Assembly (NCBI GenBank): GCA_963787345.1
Contig: CAWBCW010000005.1
Coordinates: 186,001 to 250,000, forward strand
DNA from: Bacillus_BD sp963787345
GTDB lineage: Bacteria; Bacillota; Bacilli; Bacillales; Cytobacillaceae
DNA: 64,000 nucleotides
Direction: 5' to 3'
Shown: positions 1 through 8,754 of the stretch, in pieces
How the letters are laid out: every line of letters begins with the position of its first letter
Numbering within the stretch: position 1 is the stretch's first letter
Notes under the pieces: model-generated
The model's input: the letters and a program-made list of their open reading frames with translations, nothing else
What the model was told of the DNA's origin: nothing
Database searches by the model: none
Program-made: the position numbers and the translations under genes

Positions 1-1560
1 ATCTTTTTTGTCATCAGGAGTTTGCATATGGAAGTAGTTCCCGCTTCCAATTTTATATTCATATGTAACAATTCCTTCAATATCTGAAACGGCCTCTCCA
101 GTCATTGGACTATAGTGTGAAGCCCCTTGAATATGATGAATCTGTAAACCTTCTTCTGCGTCATAAACCTTATATTCATAGGCTGCTGTTTTACTATTTG
201 TAAGCCCTTCTTTAACAGCTATTGCTTTTACGATCATATCTTTATCAATCACAATCGGTTCCTGATAAATGCTACTTTTAGTAGTTGGTTCCGTACCATC
301 GATTGTATAATAAATGGTTGCACCAGGAGTGTTGGATGTTAAAGTTACGTTAGTTCCTTTCGCGATATTCCCAGCTTCAGCTGATGCTAATACAGGTTGA
401 ACAATGGATTCATCTTCAATAATATCGGCTTGAGAGCGAGGAACAATCTGATAATCCTCATAAAATTGCTGTACAATTCCCGTAATCGAATCATAGGATT
501 TTCCAACCTCTAAACCAAGTACATTTCTTTCATCACGAACGATGAATTGAATTGTACCGTCTGTTACCGTGTAATTCGCCCATGAACTGCCGGAATCGAC
601 TGATAAAATTTGCAGACCTTTAGCTGTTACGAGCTGAGATTCATTAGCTTCTGACACTTCTACACCTGTGACGACTTTAGGAACGGGCACGCCAACATCT
701 TCTGTTTTTTCAACAATCACGGTTCCATCTAATTGAAGTAAACCGTTGTAGTCTGATAACTTTCCGGTCAATATTACTTCGTCCCCAACAGACGCGTCTA
801 AATTCGCCGGGCGAACCGCTATCCCTGCGGAAGCATCTTGAACTTGTATCGTATTTTTTAAGTTAGCAGCTACGATTCCTTTAATCGTTACGGTTTCCCC
901 TAAAGGCTTTGAACGAGCATCCTCAATTGAAATGATATCTACAGGGTTTTCAGGTTCCTCTGGATTTTCAGTTGTAGTACCATGTATTCCTAAATTTGAT
1001 GAATCATCTTTAGGTAATGCCGTCCATTCAGTTGCGGGATCAAAATGATCGTAAATGTTCGTATCACCAGTTGTAATTTCATTGTTCCTAATTAATGTAA
1101 TATCTTTTAAGTTTTCAACACGAGTTCCAGCTTGTCCAATTGAATCAATCACAGTATGATCTTTCTTTAAAACAATGGCATCGTCACCGTTAAAATTTAT
1201 GACTGTGGAGTTCGCTAAGTCCCCTTTACTTTTAATATCATCGTTAGCTTGATTATGGTACAAAACATAAGTATCGTTATTCTTCAATGTGCCCGATAGT
1301 TTCAATGTTTGTGAAGAAGCAGAAGCTCCGTTTGAATATAATTCGAGAGAGTAATTTGATAAATCGACATCTTTACCTGTTCCATTATATAGCTCTATCG
1401 CTTTATTATAACTGCTCCCCTCAATATATTCCGAAATAAGGAGGGTTGAAGTATTGGTTGCTGCTTCAGCAGGCGATGACAGGGTTGGTACGACAATACT
1501 TACTGCTAAACTTAAGGATAGAAGCGTAGTGGCCGGTTTTTTCCATTTTATTTTTCTCAT
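1..1560 (-). CDS. Secreted multidomain nuclease-like protein with lamin-tail domain (partial, 5' part)
   Basis: Starts at ATG 1560 behind a gggagaagg ribosome binding site and runs off the left edge, so only about 520 N-terminal residues are seen. A Lys-rich n-region, hydrophobic core and SPAEAA cleavage region give a clear Sec signal peptide. A lamin-tail-like domain follows (LLISEYIEGSS, YNKAIELYN, GDDAIVLKK), then two OB-like segments of the kind found in YhcR-type nucleases, a chitobiase C-terminal-like segment (TIYYTIDGTEPTT), and a segment with IQGASHYSPMTG / VEGIVT-type motifs. In Bacillus exoproteins this last segment usually precedes an endonuclease/exonuclease/phosphatase domain. 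The catalytic part lies outside the window, so the nuclease role is inferred from architecture. Alternative: another surface-anchored phosphoesterase. Confidence 0.75.
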   Translation of the reverse strand, partial: MRKIKWKKPATTLLSLSLAVSIVVPTLSSPAEAATNTSTLLISEYIEGSSYNKAIELYNGTGKDVDLSNYSLELYSNGASASSQTLKLSGTLKNNDTYVLYHNQANDDIKSKGDLANSTVINFNGDDAIVLKKDHTVIDSIGQAGTRVENLKDITLIRNNEITTGDTNIYDHFDPATEWTALPKDDSSNLGIHGTTTENPEEPENPVDIISIEDARSKPLGETVTIKGIVAANLKNTIQVQDASAGIAVRPANLDASVGDEVILTGKLSDYNGLLQLDGTVIVEKTEDVGVPVPKVVTGVEVSEANESQLVTAKGLQILSVDSGSSWANYTVTDGTIQFIVRDERNVLGLEVGKSYDSITGIVQQFYEDYQIVPRSQADIIEDESIVQPVLASAEAGNIAKGTNVTLTSNTPGATIYYTIDGTEPTTKSSIYQEPIVIDKDMIVKAIAVKEGLTNSKTAAYEYKVYDAEEGLQIHHIQGASHYSPMTGEAVSDIEGIVTYEYKIGSGNYFHMQTPDDKKD

Positions 1561-1881
1561 TTAAACCTTCTCCCTTTTCTATAAAGTATGTATGACATGT
1601 GGTTTCTCCCTGTCTAATTTATCATACCGCTTTAACTAAAAAGGAAAACTTACGAAATCTTAAAGAACATTCAAAATTCCTTTTCTTAACTTTTACACCT
1701 GTTAGGATATTGGTACCTTGCTAAATAAAAAGGAACGAGAATTCACCCAGTTTCTGAATGGTGTCTATACCTTAATTGTGAATGTTGTTTATGGATAAGA
1801 GTAATGAACCTCCCCCACCTACTCACTTCTTTCCTTAAAGGAGGGGACTTCTGGCCAAATTCGTTAAAAAGGGGAATTAAT

Positions 1882-2221
1882 TTGAAGCTAGGCGCATTTT
1901 CCGTAAGTTCAAACGTGAAGGACATTCATAAAGCAAAGGGGCTTTACGAACACGTCGGATTTGAAATTTTTGGCGGAGATATTATTCAAAATCGGTTTAT
2001 TTCAACGTATATTCGACAAGAACATTCTCACATTTAATCTCGGTTGGAATGAAAATGCTAAAAATCTCAAATTGTTTACCGATGTTCGTGAACTACAAAA
2101 ACAACTTAAAGCTAAAGGGATAGAATTGACTATAGAGGCCGATGAACCAACAGAAGGCCTGGCTTATTTTACAATCGAAGAACCTGGTGGGAATCAAATT
2201 TTAGTTAATCAACATAGATAA
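1882..2221 (+). pseudogene. VOC-family (glyoxalase-like) protein, frameshifted with internal deletion
   Basis: A TTG start at 1882 behind aaaaagggg opens a frame reading LKLGAFSVSSNVKDIHKAKG, LYEHVGFEIFGGDIIQN, the first half of a small VOC domain. It then runs out at 2037. The downstream half (KIGLFQ, FDKNILTFNLGWNENAKNL, ending NQILVNQHR) continues in another frame to 2221. Joining them leaves a gap of roughly ten residues where relatives carry the middle strand of the fold. A small deletion that also changed the frame, around 1985-2000, explains this. The two halves together match the usual ~125-residue length. An upstream in-frame ATG at 1804 is not supported by a ribosome binding site. 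Confidence 0.7.
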
Positions 2222-2228
2222 TAAAAAG

Positions 2229-2272
2229 AAGAGCGCCAGTAACTGCCCTGTTTAGACAGCTCCCGGCACTCC
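2229..2272 (-). terminator. Intrinsic terminator of the amidohydrolase gene
   Basis: On the minus strand a long imperfect stem (GAGTGCC pairing with GGCGCTC, then AGCTGTC with GGCAGTT) closes a short loop and is followed by a T-rich run. It lies immediately after the M20 gene. Confidence 0.7.
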
Positions 2273-2278
2273 ATTATA

Positions 2279-3427
2279 TTACCATTCCTTTAATACTTTA
2301 ATCGCTAGATGAGAAAAATAGTCAGCGGCAATGAGCAGGGCATCTTCTTTTAAGGTAAAAGAAGGATGGTGCCATTCTTTTGGTCCGTCCACACCCATCC
2401 AAACAAAAAATCCAGGAATTTTTGTTTGATAATAAGCAAAGTCTTCTCCACCTGCACTTTGATCTGCTGGAACCACTGTATAACCTAGTTCAGTGGCGGC
2501 CTCTGTCACCACTTTCGTTAGGCCAGAGTCATTATTGACAACTGGGCAATATGGGTACCAACGAAAATCAACTTTTGCCCCGAATGAACTTGCGATCCCT
2601 TCTGCCGTCCGCTTCATTAATTGCGGGATGGACACACGCACTTCCTCTTGGAAGGTTCTAACCGTTCCTTCAAGGACCGCCTTTTCAGGGATAACATTCC
2701 ATGTATTACCCGCGTGGATTTGCGTAACACTGATAACGGCATTATCGAATGCACTAAGATTACGGCTGATGATCGTTTGGAAGCCTGTAATAATTTGACT
2801 GGCAATGACGATCGGATCGATACTATTGTTTGGAACCCCAGCATGTCCGCCGATGCCAATGACATCCAATTCAAACCGATCCACACTCGCCATTAACGCC
2901 CCTTCACGGACGCCAATGGTTCCTACAGGCAACTCAGGTTTGTTATGCATGCCGAAAATAGCTTCAACCCCATCTAAAGCACCTGCATTTACCACATATT
3001 CTGCTCCTTGGGAATTTTCCTCTGCTGGTTGGAATATGATTCTAACAGTTCCTTCTAATTCATCGCGACGTTCCTGCAGAAGAATCGCCGCCCCCAAAAT
3101 AGACGATGTATGAAAGTCATGTCCACAGGCATGCATAATTCCCTCGTTTTTAGATATGAATGGCAAATCCGTCGCTTCAGTGATAGGAAGTGCGTCAATA
3201 TCTGCTCTTAAGGCAATCGTAGGACCAGGTTTAGCACCTTGGATTTCTGCAACGACACCTACTTCAATAGGAAGGTCTATAATTGTGATTCCTTCTTCTT
3301 GAAGCCAACGGCGGATTCTATCGGTTGTTTCGAATTCTTTCATTGAAAGTTCTGGGTGTTCGTGTAGCTCTCGTCGATAAGAGATTAATTTTTGTAATAA
3401 TTGTGTTTCATTAGTCGTTGTTGTCAC
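2279..3427 (-). CDS. M20-family amidohydrolase (aminoacylase/N-acyl amino acid hydrolase type)
   Basis: A 382-residue zinc/manganese-type M20 hydrolase that probably removes acyl groups from N-acyl amino acids or small peptides in the cytoplasm. Visible family signatures are ELHEHPELS near the N-terminus, ALRADIDALP, the metal motif HACGHDFH (Cys101, His103), FQPAEEN with the catalytic/ligand Glu pair near 136-137, and the closing GGEDFAYY and HHPSF. The longer frame would start at a TTG at 3502 overlapping the upstream stop. GTG 3427 is preferred because AAAGGA lies 8 nt before it and it gives the usual ~380-residue length. It lies 71 bp downstream of the broken GNAT gene. The exact substrate cannot be read from sequence; AmhX-like and SndB-like relatives share this layout. 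Confidence 0.85.
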   Translation of the reverse strand: MTTTTNETQLLQKLISYRRELHEHPELSMKEFETTDRIRRWLQEEGITIIDLPIEVGVVAEIQGAKPGPTIALRADIDALPITEATDLPFISKNEGIMHACGHDFHTSSILGAAILLQERRDELEGTVRIIFQPAEENSQGAEYVVNAGALDGVEAIFGMHNKPELPVGTIGVREGALMASVDRFELDVIGIGGHAGVPNNSIDPIVIASQIITGFQTIISRNLSAFDNAVISVTQIHAGNTWNVIPEKAVLEGTVRTFQEEVRVSIPQLMKRTAEGIASSFGAKVDFRWYPYCPVVNNDSGLTKVVTEAATELGYTVVPADQSAGGEDFAYYQTKIPGFFVWMGVDGPKEWHHPSFTLKEDALLIAADYFSHLAIKVLKEW

Positions 3428-3498
3428 GATCTCAGTCCTTTCACTTACATAGTAATCCTTCTTTTCCATACTAAAGTTTGATCTTAACTCTGATATTA

Positions 3499-4009
3499 TC
3501 AAATTTTTAATCGAAATGCCTTTACAACGACTCCATCATCGGATGGTTCGAAGTCATATTGCGGCAAGCGTTCAAACCCAAGTCGACTATATAACACAAG
3601 CGCATTTTCCATAAAATCTGCTGTATGTAATCCAATATAGCGATGTCCTTTCGCTTTTGCCCTTTGAATACATTCATTTACTAAAGCTTTCGCTACTCCC
3701 TTACCACGGGCTTCTTTAGAAACGGCCAGCATGCGGATTTCAGGATAATCCTGTTGCTCATCGATTAAACCTTTATAGGCATCCATCTTTGCAGGAAATA
3801 AAGCCACACTCCCAACGATTCCCCCATCGATTTCTGCTACTAAACGGATCACATTTTCCTGAAGATCAGCATCAGAAAGAATTGAATTTTTTAGAACATC
3901 CCAATGATCTCTCCTGGATTTTATGAGCATGTTCTTCATAAGCATTTAGCTTTAGTTTATTTATTACGTCCCGTTCCTCGTCTCTAGCATCCCTTAACAA
4001 CATCTCCAT
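3499..4009 (-). pseudogene. GNAT-family N-acetyltransferase, one frameshift
   Basis: ATG 4009 has a good taaggag site 6 nt upstream and opens MEMLLRDARDEERDV, INKLKLNAYEEHAHK, a normal GNAT N-terminus. Around 3905-3925 the reading frame is lost and the rest of the protein (HWDVLKNSIL to the stop at 3499) continues one frame over. The second part contains the acetyl-CoA binding region VSKEARGKGVAKALVNE (V/I-x-x-x-x-R-G-x-G-x-A type) and the C-terminal strand LYSRLGFERL. Taken alone it could be read as a 148-residue ORF starting at 3945, but that start has no ribosome binding site and lacks the first beta strand. It is either a recent single-base mutation or a base-calling error. Confidence 0.7.
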
Positions 4010-4276
4010 TTTCAACTCCTTACTTTTTCAACATCTACTACTATTAATTATATTCTATTACAATATAATGGTTATCACCTATTAATTAACTTTGTTTTAG
4101 CGGATTAAGAAAGACCCTTATTTTTCTATTAAATAACCAAGAACTGCTCATAAGGATACTTATCATCTGGAAAATATAAATGTATTAGTATACATAAAGC
4201 GTTTTCATATTTCGTTAAGGAATACATACTTATAGACTTATAGACCGAAGAAATACAGGAAAAGGAAGTTATATAA

Positions 4277-4438
4277 ATGAAGAAGTTAATAGAATCTTAT
4301 AAATCGGGGTTATTAATACTTGCGAACTCTTTATACGGAGATATTAATTACATTTATAAAAGCGAAGAGGAGCCTCACCAAAATAGGACAGCGGCTAAAA
4401 AGCATAAATCTTACGGCCATCTTAAGGTAATAAAATAA
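4277..4438 (+). CDS. Small basic protein of 53 residues, unknown function
   Basis: ATG 4277 is preceded by aaaaggaag at good spacing, and the frame reads MKKLIESYKSGLLILANSLY, then a Glu/Lys/His-rich tail (SEEEPHQNRTAAKKHKS) to the stop at 4438. The first 20 residues could form one amphipathic helix. Two intrinsic terminators follow directly, which supports a real transcription unit. I do not recognise a family. Confidence 0.5.
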   Translation: MKKLIESYKSGLLILANSLYGDINYIYKSEEEPHQNRTAAKKHKSYGHLKVIK

Positions 4439-4481
4439 AGGTACAAGCCTCCCCCTTCTTGAAGGCAGCTTGCACCTTTTT
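4438..4481 (+). terminator. Intrinsic terminator
   Basis: aaggtacaagc pairs with gcttgcacctt (one mismatch), followed by a T run. It overlaps the stop codon of the 53-residue ORF. Confidence 0.7.
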
Positions 4482-4504
4482 CAACTTCCTTCAGAAGGAG
4501 GTTA

Positions 4505-4533
4505 GAGATTCCGGCGGATGTCTCGGTTTTTTT
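4505..4533 (+). terminator. Second intrinsic terminator
   Basis: A short GC-rich stem (gaga-tccg with cgga-tctc) is followed by seven T. It is a back-up terminator 25 bp after the first. Confidence 0.55.
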
Positions 4534-4571
4534 AAGAGTATCCGGACACAAATTCGATGAGTGAATTTAAT

Positions 4572-4763
4572 TTAGCCTTCTAACCCTTCATTTTTACGCT
4601 TTTTAAGCTCTGTAATCGCATCGTAACCAAAATATAATATTAACGCTAGGCAAATTAATCTCATAAATAACGGTAAGTCAAGTAAAAAGAATACACCTAA
4701 AATACCTGCTGCAGCTGTTAAAGCACTAAACCACATGAAGACCTGTTTTAAAATTTTATTCAA
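4572..4763 (-). CDS. Small membrane protein of 63 residues, two predicted TM helices
   Basis: MNKILKQVFMWFSALTAAAG begins a first hydrophobic helix, followed by a short polar hinge and a second helix (LFMRLICLALILYFGY). The tail is charged (ITELKKRKNEGLEG). A GGGAGG site lies about 12 nt upstream of the ATG. It stands alone, so context gives no function. I recognise no family beyond small Bacillus membrane proteins. Confidence 0.55.
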   Translation of the reverse strand: MNKILKQVFMWFSALTAAAGILGVFFLLDLPLFMRLICLALILYFGYDAITELKKRKNEGLEG

Positions 4764-5102
4764 AGGAAGAACCTCCCATCATGAAAATTGAGTTGATAAT
4801 ATTTACCCACTGAATAAGAAAAGCCTTTTGGCATTCATCCTCCACCTATAAAAATGGATGAAGTTATAATTGCTTCTTTAGTATAACATTAATTCATAAC
4901 AACGTCATTTTAAATCGCTTAAAAGAGAATTCTCAGCTTTAACAAACCGACTTTTTTGATCGATCTCAATAATTCCCTTTCGTTCAGTGAATCTTCAAAA
5001 ATCTTCGTGTATTCTTCAATGTTTCATGACTAAAGTCTCATTATTATACAGAATAGTCAGAGTATAATTAGATTATCTATGTAAAGAATGGAGTGAGTTA
5101 CA
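4764..5102. other. Intergenic stretch with a candidate -10 box for the hydrolase gene
   Basis: No ORF with a ribosome binding site was found here. A perfect TATAAT at 5063-5068 points toward the hydrolase gene, but no convincing -35 hexamer lies 16-18 nt upstream. Confidence 0.4.
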
Positions 5103-6632
5103 CTGAATAAATTCTTTCCGATTCCTTTGCCTTCGACGTATTTCTCTTCATTAGATTCCAATCTAGGAGGAAATTCCAAACCTACAAATCATAAAAAGTC
5201 CATAATACCAGAAGCTCGTAATGTCATCCAAACCTATTTCGATGGTTCAAATCAAAATTGGCTGACAACCGCAAACCCAGATCAATTAGCACAAGCAAAA
5301 CTTTTTGGCAATGAAGGATTAGCACCCATCTTTTGGGGGGAAGCCACCCAAAAAACAGGATGGCATCAAATGTATCAACCCGCATACATAACCGGAGTTC
5401 AAGTAACAGGAGCATTTGATGATGCTCAGTTTGTTATTCGTGTCCCAGATAAGTGGAACGGAAAGCTCGTTATTTCAGGAATCCCAGCAACTCGAAATGA
5501 AACCTCTAACGATCTATTATTTAGTGACTTTGTTCTTGAAAAAGGCTATGCGTACGCTGCGATCGATAAAGGGACTCAAGGATATGATGACCCGGATGAC
5601 CCTTTGGCGAAGGCTAAAAATGCACTTGTTGAAGAGAATGACACCGTCGCAGAATGGCATACTCGCTTCCGTCAAATCACAAAAGCAGCACAAGAATATT
5701 TATGTGAATATTTTCCAGAACAGCTCATTAGCCCTTTAGATTCTTCTAATCAAGCGAGTAAATTAATAGATGATACTCATAAAATTCCAACTTATGCTAT
5801 TGGAATTTCCAATGGCGGTTATGTCGTTCGATATGCGCTCGAACACGATAGTCCGGAAAAAACAGGGGAACCCCGTTTATTTGATGGAGGAGTCGATTGG
5901 GAAGGAGTTCTCTGGTCTGAAAACACACCTAATCTCATAAGTTCCCTTACTTCAGTCGTCAACCATGCAGAACAGGCCCTCTATTGGTCGGGAAAAGAAA
6001 AGGAAGAAGCAATCAAAGCTTTATACGAAGCTGGAATGCCAAAAGGGTCAGAAAAATTATGGACTTATTATGATCAGATTTATTGGTTTATCACTTTAAA
6101 TATTTATCGTGATCATTTTGATCCGAAAGCCCCTGACCGAATTCCATGGCAAAACTATTTAAATTTTGTTGATGCGGTTAGAGAACGCACATATGATCAT
6201 ATTTTTGAAAACTATCAGTACAGCGAAAGGCCAATGGAAGTAAAGGAAAAGATCAGTGCCATTGCTAACACTGGCGATATCGAAGTCCCACTAATCAGCA
6301 TTACTGGCTCCCTTGACGCATTAATTTTCCCATCGATTCACGCAGAAGGATATCAAGATCTTGTAAAGAAAGCAGGAAAACAAGATCTCCATCGGCTATA
6401 TACGATTGAAAATGGAAATCATGTCGACGGTCTAGTTTGGTATTTAGCGACCGATTCCGAGAAAAAACTGCAGCCGATCTTGCCTTATGCTCATCAGGCG
6501 TTCCAACTGCTTGTTGATTGGGTGGAAAACAACATAACACCGCCAGAAAGCAAAGCGATCCCTGCTCCAAAAAATCCTGTAAAAGTGATAAACATCAAAA
6601 CCGGTGAAGAAATCGACCCACGGATTGAATAA
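5103..6632 (+). CDS. Alpha/beta hydrolase (3-hydroxybutyrate-oligomer hydrolase/tannase-like)
   Basis: A ~500-residue cytoplasmic alpha/beta hydrolase without signal peptide. The nucleophile elbow is GISNGG (Ser228 counted from the TTG at 5127). The early strand VIRVPDKWNGKLVISG is typical of tannase- and 3HB-oligomer-hydrolase-like esterases. Late candidates for the acid and base are ITGSLDALI and IENGNHVDG. The only ribosome binding site, GGAGTGAG at 5090-5097, is correctly placed for a CTG at 5103 and 33 nt too far for the TTG at 5127, so I chose the rarer CTG. The coding part from 5127 is secure either way. The substrate is unknown; an ester or polyester oligomer is a family-based guess. 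Confidence 0.75.
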   Translation: MNKFFPIPLPSTYFSSLDSNLGGNSKPTNHKKSIIPEARNVIQTYFDGSNQNWLTTANPDQLAQAKLFGNEGLAPIFWGEATQKTGWHQMYQPAYITGVQVTGAFDDAQFVIRVPDKWNGKLVISGIPATRNETSNDLLFSDFVLEKGYAYAAIDKGTQGYDDPDDPLAKAKNALVEENDTVAEWHTRFRQITKAAQEYLCEYFPEQLISPLDSSNQASKLIDDTHKIPTYAIGISNGGYVVRYALEHDSPEKTGEPRLFDGGVDWEGVLWSENTPNLISSLTSVVNHAEQALYWSGKEKEEAIKALYEAGMPKGSEKLWTYYDQIYWFITLNIYRDHFDPKAPDRIPWQNYLNFVDAVRERTYDHIFENYQYSERPMEVKEKISAIANTGDIEVPLISITGSLDALIFPSIHAEGYQDLVKKAGKQDLHRLYTIENGNHVDGLVWYLATDSEKKLQPILPYAHQAFQLLVDWVENNITPPESKAIPAPKNPVKVINIKTGEEIDPRIE

Positions 6633-6641
6633 TTCCTCTAT

Positions 6642-6670
6642 AAATGGAAGGTGCTAAGCACCTTCCATTT
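6642..6670. terminator. Bidirectional intrinsic terminator
   Basis: A perfect 13-bp stem, aaatggaaggtgc with gcaccttccattt and a 3-nt loop, lies between the convergent hydrolase and DUF429 genes. Confidence 0.8.
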
Positions 6671-6674
6671 ATTA

Positions 6675-7466
6675 TTAACAAACCCCTAAGATCCAGCCTT
6701 CATATTGTAAAGCCAATTGTTTCTCCTGCTCTGTAAGAGTAGATACTTCAAAATAACGTTCTATTGTTTCGTTGAGGGTCCGTTCTCTTAACCATGCAGC
6801 AACGACATAGGCATCTTGAGCATCGCGAGGCCAGTCCAAAGGAAAGTCGGCATCAAATTGCCGAAATCGCTTATATAGAAGCGACGGATAGATTTCAGCC
6901 AAGACACTTTTCTCTGAACCTGGATTCCATCCATCATAAGGCCAAATATGCAGGTCATCTCGAAATAATCGACGCAATTCATAAATCCACGGCAATCCTG
7001 CATGTGTAGAGTAGGCTACTGTTCCCGTCTTTTGTTCAAAATTCCAAGCACTTTTCGCAGACGCCGTAAAGGTCTCGGTTAGACGTAATTCCGTTTGATT
7101 CGGATAAGAGTCTGCCCTGTCTTTGCAAACCCTAACCATTTCTTCCTTCGTATTCCATAATGCCTGAAAGTGGTTGAGAAACTCATCCCAATTCTGTAAA
7201 CCCTGCTGTTCAAAATAGGCAATAGGAAAAGAGAGACAATGATCGATTCCAATGATCATTTTATGCTTTTGAACGGATAATCGATTTTTTAAATAGTCAT
7301 AAACATTACGGCGGGACCAGCTGAAGGTTCGGCCTTGACTCCCGTCAGGAGAAATTCGTTTAACTTGTCCATCTCTGTCCATTTCAACGACTTGGATCCC
7401 TGTTGTCCGTCGATTCGGCTCCCCTCTTCCTGAATAATCGATTCCTATATAATAATCAAACTGCAT
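6675..7466 (-). CDS. DUF429 domain protein (predicted RNase H-fold)
   Basis: A 263-residue protein that starts with FDYYIGIDYSG, the first strand and acidic residue of the RNase H-like DUF429 fold. It continues with KMIIGIDHCLSFP, carrying a second Asp. The C-terminal part has EIYPSLLYKRF and DWPRDAQDAYVVAAWLRE, where the Asp pair is typical of the family. No biochemical role is established for these proteins. ATG 7466 is chosen because AAAAGGAG lies 8 nt upstream. The 31 extra residues of the longer frame overlap a different small ORF and look non-native. Convergent with the hydrolase gene. Confidence 0.75.
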   Translation of the reverse strand: MQFDYYIGIDYSGRGEPNRRTTGIQVVEMDRDGQVKRISPDGSQGRTFSWSRRNVYDYLKNRLSVQKHKMIIGIDHCLSFPIAYFEQQGLQNWDEFLNHFQALWNTKEEMVRVCKDRADSYPNQTELRLTETFTASAKSAWNFEQKTGTVAYSTHAGLPWIYELRRLFRDDLHIWPYDGWNPGSEKSVLAEIYPSLLYKRFRQFDADFPLDWPRDAQDAYVVAAWLRERTLNETIERYFEVSTLTEQEKQLALQYEGWILGVC

Positions 7467-7515
7467 TTTGTTCTCCTTTTGATGTTTTTTTCCTGGCCTT
7501 ATCAGTGTCCTTGAT

Positions 7516-7620
7516 TTATTCGGACTTCTTTGGGCGACCTTTCCATCTTCCAAATCCAAAGCCTTTTACGACCTTTTCCCGATCCTGTCCGATCTCCGGC
7601 TCATTCTTAAGCAAAGCCAC
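7516..7620 (-). CDS. Possible very small basic protein (34 residues)
   Basis: GTG 7620 has aggggtga 7 nt upstream and encodes MALLKNEPEIGQDREKVVKG followed by a Gly/Arg/Lys-rich end to the stop at 7516. It fits the gap between the nitronate monooxygenase-like gene (7 bp) and the DUF429 gene (49 bp), all on the same strand. This context is the main reason to list it. No family recognised. Confidence 0.35.
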   Translation of the reverse strand: MALLKNEPEIGQDREKVVKGFGFGRWKGRPKKSE

Positions 7621-7626
7621 TACAGA

Positions 7627-8592
7627 TCACCCCTCAAAAAGATGATTCATCCGTTTCAATCCTTTTTCAGCTGTTAACATCATCTCATCAAATAATTCTT
7701 GTACAGTCGGAACATTTTTGATAAGCCCGACGACTTGTCCTGCCCAGGCAAAGCCCTCTCCCTCGTTGCCATCATAAATGTACCGGCAATTAGCCTTTCC
7801 GCTAATGATGTCTTTCAAGTCTTCATATGTTTCACCGTTCTGTTCACGTTCGATAATATCCAATGAATAATCGTTTTTTAGAACTCTTCCGGGTGCTCCT
7901 AATGTTCGTTTAATAATCACGGTATCAGTTTCTTTCGCTTCAAGGATGGCCTCTTTGTATTTGTCATTTGCATGAACACATTCCTTCGTAGCGATAAACC
8001 GAGTTCCCATTTCAATTCCTTCTGCTCCAAGGGAGAAAGCAGCCAATAACCCACGGCCGTCGCCGATTCCACCACTTGCTAATACGGGAATCGATATAGA
8101 ATCGACCACACGGGGAATGAGAACCATTGTACCGATATCTTCACGACCTAGATGACCGCCGCCTTCTTGACCAACAGCCATCACGGCATCCGCTCCAAGC
8201 TCCTCAGCTTTTTGCGCCTGGCGGACACCAGAAACAAGGACAAGCGTGCGAATATCATGGCCTCTTAATTTTTCAAAAACAGGGGTTGGATTCCCTCCTG
8301 TAATTGAAATAGCAGGTACTTTTTCTTCAATCGCCACTTGAAGCATATCTTGATAATTTCCATCATGTTGAGAAATCGCAAAATTAACCCCAAACGGCTT
8401 TTTTGTAAGGCTGCGAACTTTATTAATTTCTTCCCTTAGTCTTTCAGGAGTATGTAGAGTGGCCGCCGTAATTTGCCCCAATCCACCTGCATTCGAAACT
8501 GCTGCTGCAAGCTCTGCATAAGCAAGGTATGCAAGCCCTCCTTGTACAATTGGATATTGAATACCAAAAATCTCCGTTACTCGTGTTTTCAA
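7627..8592 (-). CDS. Nitronate monooxygenase / FabK-like FMN enzyme
   Basis: A 321-residue TIM-barrel flavoprotein of the 2-nitropropane dioxygenase group. It begins TEIFGIQYPIVQGGLAYLA, the family's substrate/FMN entry motif. Next come AAAVSNAGGLGQI, KPFGVNFA, and GQEGGGHLG with the conserved His region. VLASGGIGDGRGLLAAFSLG and GTRFIATKE form the phosphate-binding end. It probably oxidises alkyl nitronates with FMN and oxygen; trans-2-enoyl-ACP reductase (FabK) is the main alternative. The start is the TTG at 8592, behind a perfect AAGGAGG at 9-nt spacing. The longer frame from 8646 has no ribosome binding site. Confidence 0.85.
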   Translation of the reverse strand: MKTRVTEIFGIQYPIVQGGLAYLAYAELAAAVSNAGGLGQITAATLHTPERLREEINKVRSLTKKPFGVNFAISQHDGNYQDMLQVAIEEKVPAISITGGNPTPVFEKLRGHDIRTLVLVSGVRQAQKAEELGADAVMAVGQEGGGHLGREDIGTMVLIPRVVDSISIPVLASGGIGDGRGLLAAFSLGAEGIEMGTRFIATKECVHANDKYKEAILEAKETDTVIIKRTLGAPGRVLKNDYSLDIIEREQNGETYEDLKDIISGKANCRYIYDGNEGEGFAWAGQVVGLIKNVPTVQELFDEMMLTAEKGLKRMNHLFEG

Positions 8593-8688
8593 CTGTTGTA
8601 ACCTCCTTGATCTATTCATATATTCGCTAAAAAGTACAGATTCCAATGGCTTTATTATGTAGGTTAAACCATTTCATTGCAAAACTAA

Positions 8689-8731
8689 AACATGTAAGCG
8701 GTAAAGGAATTTACTCTATTCCGCCTACATG
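8689..8731 (-). terminator. Intrinsic terminator of the SEC-C gene
   Basis: acatgta-gcgg pairs with ccgc-tacatgt, followed on the minus strand by a moderately T-rich run. It sits just after the SEC-C gene. Confidence 0.55.
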
Positions 8732-8754
8732 TTCATATTAAGAGAACAAATAGA

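Noticed and set aside
2617..2886. 89-residue minus-strand ORF inside the amidohydrolase
   Set aside because: Overlaps the M20 gene in another frame, no ribosome binding site.
6301..6570. 89-residue minus-strand ORF
   Set aside because: Antisense to the 3' end of the alpha/beta hydrolase, no supporting signals.
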